DNA of 64,000 nucleotides. Source: Macrocystis pyrifera. Its lineage: Eukaryota; Sar; Phaeophyceae; Laminariales; Laminariaceae. Location of the stretch: NCBI GenBank assembly GCA_031763025.1, contig JASSKH010000006.1:15589479-15653478 (forward strand), written 5' to 3'. Shown piece after piece: positions 44,150-55,805 of this stretch. Below the pieces are notes generated by a model, which saw only the letters and a list, made by a program, of their open reading frames with translations, was not told the origin of the DNA and ran no database searches. Position numbers and translations under genes: made by a program. The stretch's first letter is position 1. Each line of letters begins with the position of its first letter.

Positions 44150-45749
44150 CCTCCCCATTCGCGGCACACTGTCATGATGGTAGTGCCAATGCCGTACTAC
44201 TGTAGGTCTACAATCATCCAACACATAGGTGCTGTCGTCGTGGCACTACAAGAAGATAGTATAGTGCCACCAATTCAAACTCAGAAATCCCCAAATCCAT
44301 AAAACAGTAGCCTCCGTGCTAAGCAATTGCCGAACTCACCCGGAATCCAAAAACTCAAATTCCATGCAAATTGAATTTCCAAACCATACTGCTTACGCGA
44401 AAGCACCAACAATATATCAAACACTGAACTGCTGTAACTAAGGACCTCTGTCCGCAATATTCAAACGGTTGTTTGTTCAAAAGCTACTACACACGCGCAA
44501 GCAAACACTCAACTGCCGTAGCTACGGACGTTTGTCCGTGATATTCAAACGATCATGAGTTGAAAACCTACTACACACATGCACAACCGCCTCCCGGCTG
44601 TGTACACATCGCCCTTCGATTTCCAAAAACTCACGAAAATCCAAAATATCCTACTCCTCGGGGTCAGTATATCCAATTAAAAAAAATATCTTACTCCTCG
44701 AAGTCAGTATAATACCACCCGAATCTCTCGACAGTCCAAAGCTATGTCTTCCTTACGAACCAATCACTAAAAATACTCATTGCATAATACTGAAAAATTA
44801 AAACTGTAATAAACAATGCATAGGTACGCGCACGGGCGTAGTATATAGTAGTACCATACTAATAGCTCCTCCGTACGTACGTGACCGTACTTTATGCAGA
44901 GACATCAATAGCAGTATTACCCAGACACCGCATAACGGGGGGGGGGGGGTTACAAAACAATCGAGTTGCTTCCAACTAGATCGGCCAACTATAAATCACC
45001 CAGCTTCAAACGTCAAAATTCGATACCCAGTGAACAAAACAAATTCATGGGTCTCGACCCCAAGTATGTCCGTACATACACACGTGCATCATCTCCCCAC
45101 CCTTGCTACTATTAATAATCTGAAAAGGATGCCTTCGCCACGACCTTCGTTCTCCAATCTGATCCCCGGTCGCGACTCAGGTCATCTTGTCCGCCTGGGT
45201 AATAGCGCTGTCGCTCGCGAAGGATTGAACTCAACGAAAGCATGGGGCAGATACCGTAGGGATACGTGAGAGCACCGTACCCTCGATTTTGTTGATCCAG
45301 TAACAATAGCAGCATATCGGGTGATTTTCGAGTATCTCATGCTACAACAGTAGTATGTAAAATAATACCATCCTTTACGTACAATAGTATATATACTGCT
45401 GCTGTCCTTCCTCCCTACCTACTCGAAATGTAAGCTCTAGCTTACAGTTTGTACTCCCTCCAAAACCAGTATTATTGTTTTTGAAAATATACCAGGTAGG
45501 CTGTACGGAATCTCCACTGGAAAAATCTACGCTCAATCCATCCAGGGATAGTGCGTACATATAAGATATCAGGTTCATCCATTGGTAGATTGAGCACCAA
45601 AACATTTAACCAAAACGATGAAATATGTGATGTTTACGCAAACAAGGATGCTAATTCACAATCATCCATTTGCCAATTACAACATTAATTCCAGGAAAAA
45701 AAAAAAAAAACAACTCAAACAATCGAGGTTGACAACCTGGCAGCATACG
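44150..45749. other. No gene recognised; small tandem duplications
   Basis: A roughly 95-bp duplication covers 44425-44590 (ACTGC.GTAGCTACGGAC; GATATTCAAACG). Another at 44640-44710 repeats ATATC.TACTCCTCG. A 14-G run lies near 44937-44950. Confidence 0.5.
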
Positions 45750-46086
45750 GCCGGCGTCCCCGGTGGCTTGGTAGGTGGTCCGCGAGCCTATCAAGATCAA
45801 TTTCGTGAGTTCGAGTCTCACCGAGTGCATGCTCATAGGGACTTTTTCTTGCATAAAATTGATTAGCGGAAAGCGCGAGAGCGTGAGTTAGCTGTACATT
45901 CGATGAAAATCGACGAGCAGTGGGAATGCTGGACCCTATGCGCGATAAAAACTAAAGGCACGTACCGGGGCGGAGAAGAGACGACACCTGTGACCACGGC
46001 TTGTCCAGAAGATCGTCGAGGGTAAAACCTCCTACGAGTGGGCTGGAAGGTAAAAGTGATGAAAAAAAAAATAAAATAAAAAAAAT
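45750..46086 (+). mobile_element. tRNA-derived SINE
   Basis: The A box TGGCTTGGTAGG lies at 45764-45775 and the B box GTTCGAGTCTC at 45809-45819, inside a perfect GTGAG/CTCAC T-arm-like stem. The roughly 250-bp body ends in an A-rich tail (46061-46086). It matches the minus-strand copy at 35737 closely. Confidence 0.85.
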
Positions 46087-47402
46087 ACCAGCCTAGTGAT
46101 GACAGCCTAGTGATAACCAGTACGCCAACCGTGATGCTGACGGTGAATAGTGAGTTCTTCGTCAGTTTGCCAATAACCAACACCAATTTCAGCTTCCAGT
46201 CTATCGGACAGAACAACGGCTTGTTGTATTTGGTACAACCAATGCAGTAGTCTATCAGGGCAGGGTATTCGTGAAACTACTGTAAAAATGATTGGAGTTT
46301 AGGCCCTGGCCTTCACGCAAGTCAAAAAGGCATTCAGGCAAGTGGAGATAGGCAACGCCGCAGGCGAATTGTTTTCGAGATAGGCAATATATGAGGCAAA
46401 TGCCTGAAAGCCCTGAACGTGCCTGAAACGTGTCTACATATTTCAGGCAAATGCCTGATAAAATGCCTCAGACGTGCCTGAAATCTGATGAGCCCGCGAG
46501 GGCACAAACCACACTAGTTTCAAGTAGTTAATGATTTCAGGCAAAAATCTCTATCTCGCCCAGCACATGCCTGTAACGTGTTTAGAACTGCACTTACTTT
46601 GTTGGAGACGACCCACTTGACGACCTACTTGGAATTAGTATGCTTTTCCCCTTTGGAACGGCACGCGTTCGTTTTTGGGGACACACTACACACTACGCAT
46701 ATACTTGATTTTAGTTTGGTAGTATTTAAATGAAATTATGGACATACAACAACTGTTACAGCAGATGGAGGATTGAGGTATGATATGCGAATCATCTACT
46801 GTACATGTGTAGCAATATTGACCACAATAACGTTTTGTGTTATTCGCGTATACCGTATGCATGGAACAGCACACGCTCTCTGAAAACATACACCTGGTTT
46901 AATTCGCACTGTTCATGGAAACAAACCAACAACTTGAATCCAACTTGTGCATGAGTGGGCGAGCAAATTGTCAAGCCCCAGCGTTGGGTTCTGCCCCATC
47001 ACCTGCAACGATATCATCGGTCGAATCATCGGACACGAAAAACCACAAGCAAGCACTACCCACAGCCTTGAAAGCCCGTTGCCTAGTTTTCATCGTGACG
47101 ACAATATAGTATCGGATGTTTGCCGGAGGGGCGCAGAGTCTGTGTATCAGCAAACGCCAAGCAAGAGTGATGTCCTACCCCAACCAATGATCAATCACTT
47201 CACGGCATACTGCGATTGGTGGCGACCGTTGACCCCGCTACCGCAACCTACGGAGCATTTGTATCCGTCGTCGGTTCCGCTTTCATCGCCGTCGGAGTTG
47301 CTGTCCTCGATGCAGCTACTTCCCAACCTGTTGTCAATCTCCAAAGCCGAGCTAGCACTAGCACTTCCCCCCGCGTCACTACCACCCGAAGCACCCCCGT
47401 CC

Positions 47403-47810
47403 TCAGCGTCCTTCCTTCCTGGCGCCGCGGAGAATTCCACGGTTGTGGCGCAACATTCCGGAAAGCTCGAACAGATCGTTCAGTACCGTCGTCTGCTGCG
47501 CGCCGAAGATGTTGTTCACTACCGAGAACGCGCGCTCCATCATTGCCGTTGACGGCTGGATACGCCATAGCCTACGGACCAGACCGAACCACTTGGGGAG
47601 CTGCTGCTTGTGGGCGAGCCAGAAGTCCCTGGTAGAGATGCTGAGGTCGGAAAGATTCTTCACGAGAGGGAAGTAGACGAAAATTTCTGCCTTAAGCTCG
47701 AGCAGAAGCTCGGGGGTCACGAATTTGAAGCCAAGCAACCCCTTCAACTCCACTGCGTGCGCATCGGCGTAAAGCGAGATACCCATGGGCGTCAAGACCA
47801 GGGCTCGCAC
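47403..47810 (-). pseudogene. hAT transposase C-terminal dimerisation domain (hATC)
   Basis: This 135-codon frame contains DFWLAHKQQLPKWFGLVRRL, then PSTAMMERAFSVVNNIFG and MLRHN, the signature of the hAT C-terminal dimerisation region. A full transposase of this superfamily is about 600-800 residues; the RNase H-like DDE core is absent. Only about 200 bp separate this domain from the zinc-finger remnant, so the middle has been deleted. The Met at 47810 is probably not a true start. No active protein is expected. Confidence 0.8.
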
Positions 47811-47999
47811 CTCCTCCGTCTTGATATCATACGCGACGCCCGTTAGGCCTTTTTGCCGCGTCTCGGATGGCGGCGTGCGTGTTGCAGGAATGGGTTGGTG
47901 TTCTGGTCACCGACGTTCTCTGTAACTGAGTGCCCTTTGACGTGGACCTCTCGTGCTTATCTTTCCCCCAGACCTCTTCGCGAATCAGCCGTCTGGGAG

Positions 48000-48340
48000 T
48001 CTCGCCATTTTTCTTGCTTCAGGCGGCGAGGTTAATCTCATGGTGGTTCGTCGTTCCGGGTTTACGACTCTTGGCCATCCCACAGTGCGAGATCACACGC
48101 TCTCCTTATCCGTGCTGATCTTCTTCGCGCATGGCTGACAGTACAGTTTCCCGAACGACACGGAAAAAAAAACCCTGGCCCGGAAACTGAAGTACACGAG
48201 TCTTCGCCGAGATGCGCTTCGCCTTGTTGTTGCCATGGTTTCTGGTAGCTCGCAGTTTGTGTTTGTGTCCAGCAAAAGCTGCAGAGCCGGCATCGACGAC
48301 CTTTCGCACTTTGCGCATCCTGTCCTGACCACTGGGTTTG
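48000..48340 (-). pseudogene. hAT transposase N-terminal zinc-finger remnant
   Basis: The combined frames read AKRISAKTRVLQFPGQGF, then KLYCQPCAKKIS and SHC after an in-frame TGA. This is the C..C...H arrangement found at the N-terminus of hAT transposases. The frame changes at the nine-A run (48164-48172). Confidence 0.6.
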
Positions 48341-48932
48341 GGGCTGTTCATCTCAACAAGCGCGTTTAGGGCGTACTCCCTTTTGCCACCGTCCAGCCTG
48401 TGAGGGTGCTCTGTCCAGGTGAAATGTCAGGGGTTTTGCTCGGCGGAGTCTCCTGCCTAGGTGCTGCGTCTCCTGCCCACGTGCTGGAGGTGCTGCAGGT
48501 CCTGCAGGTACCCCTGTTGCGGAATAACCGCTGCCACCGGTGTATCTTGCGTCGAAATGCAGGTTGCAGGTGTGTGCGTACTTCCTCCGCTGCCGGGCAT
48601 GGTGCCAGCTATCGTGGTATCTCCTACGGCAACCTGATCTGGCTGCTAGCCGAGCTGTGGCGTTGCGGGGTGCGTTGGCTGTGGGCTGTGCGATGTATCA
48701 GTTCTGCGTTGTCGTCTGGGGACTGGGGCCTGTAAAAATAACCCCCGTTCCCATAATTTTGGGAGTTCCCACCTATCGGGGTTATTTTTGAGTGCCTTTT
48801 CCGTCGTTTTGACATTCCTCGCTTTGCCTCGCAGAAGATAGGCACGAAAAGGGTGTTCAGGCACGCTGTTTCAGAAAAGGTCATTCAGGCATTATTTCAG
48901 GCATGCCTCAAAGGCCAGGGCCTACTGGAGTT

Positions 48933-49740
48933 GCTCGTATACCGTTCAAGCACATACAGAAATACGCCAGCTGCTAAAACAATCCTCTGCTGCTGGTTCC
49001 TGCCTGTACTTACTACTTCTCTTCCTCGTTCACCATCCGCTCCACTGTTTCCTATCGTAGCCTTATTCGTCACTTTACTTTAGCTGGCTGCTGTAAAATG
49101 ACAAAACCGCGGATTTTTCGCTCGACAGAATCGCAATCAAGGATGCTGCGCTTGATGGTGAGGCGTTGCTCTCCTGGGCTGATGCTCCTCTCCCATCTGC
49201 TCCAACTTATACTTGTTGTGCGTAGCTAACGTCGGCCGTGTCTCGCTGGATAACATGTTGCTGCTGCTGCTGGTGATAAAATCCTAATGTAAGTAACGCT
49301 GATGTTGCTGGTGGTATTGTTAGTGTAGATCCGGGTGTACTTGATGCTGTTGTTGTCCTTGGGAATTACAAAAGTGCTGCTGCTGCCGCTGCTGCTGCTG
49401 GCGATGCAGGTGTTAACGTTGCCCCTGCTTGCTGGTACTGCTGCTGCTGTTGCTGTTGCTGCTGGTTATCGTGTTCCGTTATAGCCTTGGGATTCTGCCA
49501 TCATTCTTCGGCAGTCCAAACCCTAATCCGACGGCGGCCTTGCCAGCCGATCGCATCTATTGTCACCATATAATCCATTTTGCCCAATGAACTGTCACCG
49601 GGTTCCAGCAGCGGTCCATCCCTACGTTCACCCTCTCGCATGAGCCATCCTTACTTATAGGTCCCGGTAGCGTTAGGGGACAGTCAAGGATGGTCGTTTT
49701 TTTTTTTGGCAACCCAGCTATACCGTTAGCGTGAGGGGAT
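48933..49740. other. No gene recognised; TGC-rich stretch
   Basis: An imperfect TGC trinucleotide-rich segment lies at about 49255-49470 (GCTGCTGCTGCTGGCGATGC and relatives). No coding signal is convincing. Confidence 0.5.
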
Positions 49741-49745
49741 AACTT

Positions 49746-50044
49746 GTGCGCCGGGTGTTGCGCCGCTCGACCTCGCCATGAGGCGCGGGAGCAAAAGAAG
49801 AGATGGTGCTGTTATTGTTCTTAGTCGTCGATGAGTTGTGGTTGATTGAGTTGTAGCAGTTGAGTTGTGAAGTCAAGGCGGCTCTCTCATCCCTCTTCCC
49901 CGTGACCCTAAAAAACCATCCAAATATAACCGACTGCATATGCCCCTTTTTGGGACAATTTGCAGCTACATAAATCACACCAATCAGCCAATCAGAATAC
50001 ACCAGACATTTGCGCGACTGTGAACAACTGCTATGTTCTTGCAG
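49746..50044 (+). repeat. Dispersed repeat D, copy 2
   Basis: Same order of blocks as 43739-44149, without the GTT expansion. It ends TGCTATGTTCTTGCAG and is followed by LINE-tail-like ATGTGGCAGACACTCGC. Confidence 0.8.
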
Positions 50045-50095
50045 ATGTGGCAGACACTCGCAAAAAAAAAAAAGTGCTACTATTAGCGGCAAATG

Positions 50096-50966
50096 TCAAA
50101 ATCAGGTACACCTGATCCGTTTGAGCCAAAATCAGGTACATTCTAAAACCAAGTGAAAAACGCGCGCCACGAGCGGTGTGATGTCCATGAAAATCCGGTA
50201 AAAAAAGAACGCGCCTAAAATTAAGCGTGCCACATGGCCTCCAAAATCTGAATTGATTTATTTTCTTCAGGGTGTAGGCAACACGGGCTCCACTTGGACC
50301 TGCAGAGAGTCACCATTACTGTGGTTCGTTTGTTTCGCCACGGCGGGAGCGCCAAGAGTATTTACTCTGGCGTCCCCCCCCCCGTTGACAGCTTTAAAGC
50401 TTCCAGTCCGTCCTCGCGGAACCGCCGGCTCGGCACGAAATTGTCTTGCCGTACCAAACCTGAGACCACCTCGACGCGGGGCGGTGCAGACGAAATGCCG
50501 CGTGGCCATGGTACTGCTGTAAACATAGAAAACAACAGAGTACACACAACAACCAACTAAATGAGATCACACACACACCCCAAAGGAGAAAAAGTGAAAC
50601 CAGCGCACGCAGGTATGCATGTATATACCTGGTACGTACTTTTACGGACGACGTACGAGTGCATACTGTAGTCTATACGTCAATACAGAATAATTTCAAC
50701 CGAGGGAGAGCAGACGCATACGGAGAGAAAACACAGCAGTGTACGTATGGCCTTTCTGATTTGTTCAAATTTGGCCAAAATCAGTTGAAAGCTAGACAGA
50801 GTAGAATAAATCAGGTATACCTTGGCTTTTTCGAGCCAAAATCAGTCACGATGTCAGCCTGGCCAAAAACAGGGTTCCAGGGGTGTGCACACATGTTTCG
50901 ATCTTGTTTTTGGCATGTATCTGATTTTGGCCGAAAAGTGGCCAGGTATACCTGATTTTGGCTAAA
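50096..50966. mobile_element. Possible foldback/MITE-like element with ATCAGGTA ends
   Basis: CAAAATCAGGTACACCTG at the left (50096-50113) is mirrored by AGGTATACCTGATTTTGGC at the right (50944-50962). Several internal copies of GCCAAAATCAG occur at 50130-50150 and 50770-50945. I see no clear target duplication. Overlapping frames at 50253-50560 on both strands show no known domain. Confidence 0.45.
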
Positions 50967-52018
50967 ACCCTATTATTAATAAGACCAGCCCATCATGGGA
51001 ATATTTTGAAGGGGCTTTGTTTGCCGAAACTAGCGATTTACTCGACGGGACTACTGGCTGTGCGCCTGAGGTCCGTATCGACCAGGAAAAAGTGGCAGGT
51101 GAATTTTGATGATTTTTTTTCTCAAACGTAACAACCAACAGACTGCACAAAAAAACAAGTTGCGAACTGTCATGGAGCTCCAAAAAAACTCGAATATAGT
51201 ATATACCGGAAGGTCAGCCTTGCATCACTTTTATCTCCTGATACGCCACGAATTGGCTGTCCATGGTATGCCCAGACGTATAAACGCGTATGTTCTAAAA
51301 AAAAAAAAAACTGTTAATAGACGACTCCCTGACGTCCCTTGCCCGGTTCTATTCAGCTCGTGCAGGGCCTTGCCCGTCAGCTATCTATCCCGGATACTCG
51401 CTGCACCGACGACCCCGCTTCACACCGCTCTACCGCTGCTTGCTCGTATCTGAACTGCGTTGGTCTTTCTTCATCAAACATCCGGAACTTCTATTATTTT
51501 TCATTCTTACCCCCGTACTAAACATCCCTTGTTATTATATGGGAAACCCTCCGAAACCGTCTCATTCCTTCACTGGTTTATCTTTTCTACCCGTTACCCT
51601 CCAAACACCAGGGTGCCCCTACGACAACCTTCCTCTTTGGTTGTCCACTTCCACGAAAAAATGCTTGATATTAATTGAAGAAGCCGAAATGGTGGGTGGG
51701 GGGGGGCTGCCCTGGACCCTGGACCGTCCCCCCCCTGCATGCGTATGCCTTCCTTACCCCTATATAAAATAGCCGGAGGGAAGAGAAAAAGGGGGGGGGT
51801 CGCCTCGTCCCTTTTCGCTTGCTTACGACTCCCCCCTCCTCCACACAAACGAAACGCGGTCGACCTCCTTACCGATCGCGCTCCGCTAGTGGAACGCTTC
51901 CCCTCGCGAGACCGCGGTTCCTTTCCCCCTTCGTCTGGATATGTGTAAGGACTGTTCGGGCACTTTGCAGCCTCCCAAGCGGTCCTTACTATACCGGGCG
52001 GAATAGCACCTATAGTAT
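50967..52018. other. No gene recognised; possible 3' region of the DIRS element
   Basis: The stretch contains homopolymer C/G runs. No split or inverted terminal repeats that would define the DIRS end could be assigned. Confidence 0.4.
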
Positions 52019-52911
52019 TTAACCCCATCTCGTCTCTTGTCCTGGCTGTCTCTCAAACTCCCCCCCCCCATGCTCCAACACCTCTGATACCCATACCGGG
52101 TCTTCCATGTTAGCCCTAACGTACGCCATAAACGAGTCCGACGACCATCTCCCTTCTTTCCTAATCACTGCCTCTGGCACTCTTCTCGCGGCCAGTCTGG
52201 TTGCCCCCCCTATTCTCCCCGAATGCAACGCGAATTCTTCCGGCATCAGACTTGCCCCCGCTCCTCTCCCCTCTTCCTTCCACCTCCTCCCTACACTGGC
52301 GAGACCCTTCCTCCAGTACTGGGTTGCCTTCCCCCTGGCCCGACCCTCCAACCGTTCATTCCTCGATATGACATCAAAGGGGCTTCCCTTGTCAACTCCC
52401 CGTCATTGCATATTTCGAAAGCTCCACCAATAGCCCCACTGCCCCTCCTTCCTCTCCTCCACCCCGTCCTGATCTTGTCCTGACTAGTACCGCTCCTTTT
52501 CTTCCTTGGTCTCCCTTCGATCCCCTGAACCTCACCTCTACCTTATTTGCTTCCGAATGCTACCCTCCGCCAGTTGATCGTTATCTCTGAAAAACGCGAC
52601 ATCCCCCCCTCCTTATGCAGTATACCTTGTGATACACCCCTCTCTCCTTGGCAAACAATTTTGACGCTCGCAACATAAAAAAAATAGGACAGTGTCAGAC
52701 CTATCCATAACACCCTCCCCCCTTGCCCCCATGATGCAGTGCTTCCTTGCATCCCCTTCAGCATCCCCCAAGTCAATGGTCTTCTTACCCTCTGCTGACT
52801 ACCCGTCTCTACGTGTGCCCTCTTGATACCTTGCCTCGCCGATCTGATCAATGGGTTACTCATGGGTGACGAAAGCCCCACGAACTGCTCATGGTAGAAA
52901 TTAATCGCCAC
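52019..52911 (-). pseudogene. DIRS tyrosine recombinase, broken by frameshifts
   Basis: The N-terminal core-binding part (INFYHEQFVGLSSPMSNPLI) lies at 52911-52700. After the eight-A run at 52677-52684 the reading frame must change to show LRASKLF, the Box I arginine motif. The catalytic C-terminal part (52351-52019) has FALHSGRIGGAT (H..R), VIRKEGRWSS and FMAYVRAN with the nucleophilic tyrosine. All four conserved positions (R, H, R, Y) are present across frames. Together with the RT it identifies a DIRS-group element. Confidence 0.85.
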
Positions 52912-53146
52912 TAACTTGCCTACTACCGTCGACTCCTTGTTCCCTTTTTTCTGCGCAGCAGTACCCCATGAACTCGACCAACTCCCCCACTAACTCCATC
53001 TCCCCCATGTCTTTCTGCAGCCAACACCCCCCTTGCCGACCAACAATCTCCAGCTCACCCACATCCTCCATTTCGCCTCGTAAGTGTTTCGAGACGAAGC
53101 TGCAACTCTTTCAAATGCGTACTCTCTCGCCATATCTCCGAACAAA

Positions 53147-54840
53147 CTAGCTGCTCCCCGATCCCAGTTCCTGCACCTGCCAAGCGATTTCGGGACATTC
53201 TGCGTTCTGTTTCTCGGGAACCTGTTCCTCTCGCCACCTAGTCAGACCACCTGCCAACCTGTTATCGACCCCCCGTACGTGCCTTGCCTGAAACACCACC
53301 TTCCCCTTGCTTCCGACGCCCCCATCATTCTCATCAATGCCCCTACCCTCGCTTGTTTCTTTCCCCCCCCACGACACCTCTTTACCCAGGTTACAGCTGC
53401 TTCGTTATCTGCCCTCATCAAAACTGCCTCCCCCTTCCTACCCGGTCTCTCCCCCCTCATGTCTACCATTACGAACGCCGTCACCCCCATGGCCATGACC
53501 TCCAACAGGTTAATGGAAATTAAATCAGCTACCGCCTGCCCCCCCTTTATCGTACGTTTCTGCACCTCTTCTGGCTGGGCGAAATCTCCAGTACACCCCC
53601 GTTTCCATGCACAACCCCCTATCGCTGTCAATGAAGCGTCCGAAAACCAGGTTCTACTCGGCCGCTGCTTCACGAAGCTGAAAGACGGTGCTGTTATGCT
53701 CTCTCCGCCGTACCCTCCCCCTGTCTCCAAAAACCATCTCCACCCTCCCACGTGTGCCATGAACTCCCGCGACAACCGTAGAACTCGTCTCGCTTCCTTC
53801 TGCTTTCTGAACCTACCCCACGCCCCCCCCCCCCCCCCCCCCCCCGCTCGCTCGACCCCATCAAGATGCAGATTAGATAACTGCAGAAGCCGACGGACGA
53901 AGTACCGTCCGGGCCGGATTACAAAGGATGCGTGGTGCAACTTCCCTGCTAACACTAGCACCTCCCTCACCGTTACCGTCTGCCGTCCTGCTGGCCAATC
54001 TGCCAATCGCGCGCGTAATTCGTCCACTGTCGTTTCGGGAGGGCAATAGTCATGCTCTCTGTGTCAACATCGTACCCCAACACCTCTTGTTGCGTTGCCC
54101 AGCCTGTCACCTTTTTTTTTTTTTCGAAAGTAACGGCTCCTCCCCTTCTGACCTCTCGCCCATAGCCTGCTCGTGGATTCCCGCTAGCGATTGAGACAAG
54201 TCCAAACACCGCGCCCCTTCCGGATTCCACTGAACTTCTGCTGGGATGGCATCATCCATAAAAAAATAAAAAATAAAAGCACAAAGGCTGGGTCGTCCTG
54301 CCCTCCCCCGTTCGCTGGCCGCACTACGCACTCTGCCGGCCACTGGGCTACTGGACGCCCCGTTACCTGCGCAACCGTCACGTGCTCTACCGCGCGGTTC
54401 CCGCCGTCGAGAACAAAGCGGATGCTCTCGTGGTGTTGCGTTGCGCATGCTGCATCGCAGCTGATATCACGCCCCACCACCCCGGACTACCCCTCCACCC
54501 AAACTGCAAGCGCCAATCGACGTAAAGGTACTCCCCCCAATACGTACCCGGGACACCCGCAGTCCCGGAACCTTCTCTGCTTGCTTCTTTGGGAAAAAAA
54601 TCGCCCTGCCCCCCGCCACGTCCGCAACCGCTTTTTCCCACACTGCGTCGCTAAATTTCTGCGCGCTGAATGGTTTCCGTATGCAAGTTCCTGTGTAAGG
54701 TCCCCCCCTAGCCCAACGTCTACCGGTACCCCCACGCTATGTGCCTCAACTTGTCGATTTCCGGGAATTGGTGCTTGTCCCCGAAGAACGCTTGTACGCG
54801 CTCTGGGTCCATGTGGGGTGCTGTCAACGATCCCCCCCAA
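53147..54840 (-). pseudogene. DIRS reverse transcriptase-RNase H, broken by frameshifts
   Basis: In minus-strand order: ELAYGNHSARRNL (about 54680), then in another frame DAVWEKAVADVAGGRAIFFP and KVPGLRVSRV. Next come YLYVDWRLQFGWRGSPGWWG (54387-54641), the catalytic FMDDA (near 54250) and, across a T-run at 54112-54124 that shifts the frame, WATQQEVLGYDVDTESMTIA. The RNase H part follows: TWFSDASLTAIGGCAW, ADNEAAVTWV, then after another shift FQARHVRGVDNRLAGGL (53147-53377). These are the expected RT and RNase H motifs of DIRS elements. A 23-C run at 53823-53845 encodes a glycine run in the linker. Function as written is impossible, but the lesions cluster at homopolymers. Confidence 0.85.
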
Positions 54841-54940
54841 CCATTACACAACCCTCCCTAGCCCCTCTTCCCCCCCCCCGGTTACCCGCGACAAAACTGC
54901 CCCAGCCGTCGTAGCTAAACTCGCACTAAGCTTGCCGCCT

Positions 54941-55731
54941 TCACCGATTTCCCCGACACCTTCCCCAACAACCCCTGTGCAACCTCCCAACGCTTCTGAT
55001 CTTCAACACGCCGGCCGGATATCGCACCTGTTTATGACAAAACCACCGCGCGCTCCCTCCCCCGAAGCCAAAATGGTCCCTCTGCGCGAAATTCCGCACA
55101 TCAATGTTGCTCAGCGCTGCTACCTGCTGTGTCCCTTCCCCCTTGACGATGAAAGTCACTATAATCGTACCCAAGGCATCCGCCGAATCAAAGGGTGGGG
55201 ATTTCCCATCCCCGCGCAGTGATGACCAGACCACTGTTGTGCGGTTGCTCTTGCGCCACATCGTCTCCGCTACTGATGCCTTGCTTCCCCGCTTCCCGCC
55301 TCCCCACCCCCATCCTTTCCCCCTCCCCCCAACCTTGCAACCCGGACGAGAAATTCGATGCTCCCCCCTCCCCCCACTGCGGCCTGGTGCTGAGTACTGA
55401 ACTGATGCCGTCCCCCCACCCCGGAGTTGCTTCGTGCTGCGGCCGCCGGTGCAACCTCCGTGCTCCCCTCTCCCACGGACTTGTCTCCTCCCCCCGCCCA
55501 CCCCCACTGTCCTTCGGGTGCCCCCATCTGCCGCTGTCGCGACCCCGACACGTCTATCTCCCACTCGCTTACATCCCCGAACCCTCCCCCCAGGCCTGAC
55601 TGCTGCTGCTGCTGTAGCCGCATGCTTGGCCGTTGTTGCTGCTGTCGCCGATTCGGTACTCCCCCGCCCCAACCTATCCCCCCCCCCCTCCCTCCCCCCC
55701 GCGTTTTCCCTGCCGCATTGCTCTGATGCCC

Positions 55732-55805
<74 letters not shown>

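Larger units (their letters stand above)
46300..48924 (-). mobile_element. hAT transposon with 14-bp terminal inverted repeats, defective
   Basis: TAGGCCCTGGCCTT begins the left end and its exact complement ends the right. The flanks TTGGAGTT (46292-46299) and CTGGAGTT (48925-48932) form an 8-bp duplication with one change. Subterminal TTCAGGC/GCCTGAA motifs crowd both ends (46330-46560 and 48855-48905), as expected for transposase-binding sites. The minus strand carries a degenerate zinc finger and a dimerisation domain with no room for the catalytic core. Confidence 0.9.
52019..54900 (-). mobile_element. DIRS-like (tyrosine-recombinase) retrotransposon, frameshifted
   Basis: On the minus strand the order is RT, RNase H, then tyrosine recombinase, the DIRS arrangement. 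Boundaries are set by coding similarity only; the terminal repeats were not identified. At least six frame changes occur, several at homopolymers. Confidence 0.85.

Noticed and set aside
45618-45866. Small frame with GGLVGGPR and FESHRVHA
   Set aside because: It is the tRNA-like head of the SINE read as protein; the same peptide appears at the other SINE copy.
46947-47552. 201-codon plus-strand open frame
   Set aside because: It lies opposite the hAT dimerisation domain and has no recognisable domain of its own.
50253-50560. Overlapping 85-92 codon frames on both strands
   Set aside because: No domain, no splice support, and they lie inside the putative foldback element.
53084-54049. 321-codon plus-strand open frame
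   Set aside because: It is antisense to the DIRS RNase H and recombinase region; composition is explained by the C-rich complement.
54191-55222. 343-codon plus-strand open frame
   Set aside because: It is antisense to the DIRS RT, Pro/Thr/Ser-rich with no motif, while the minus strand carries clear RT motifs.
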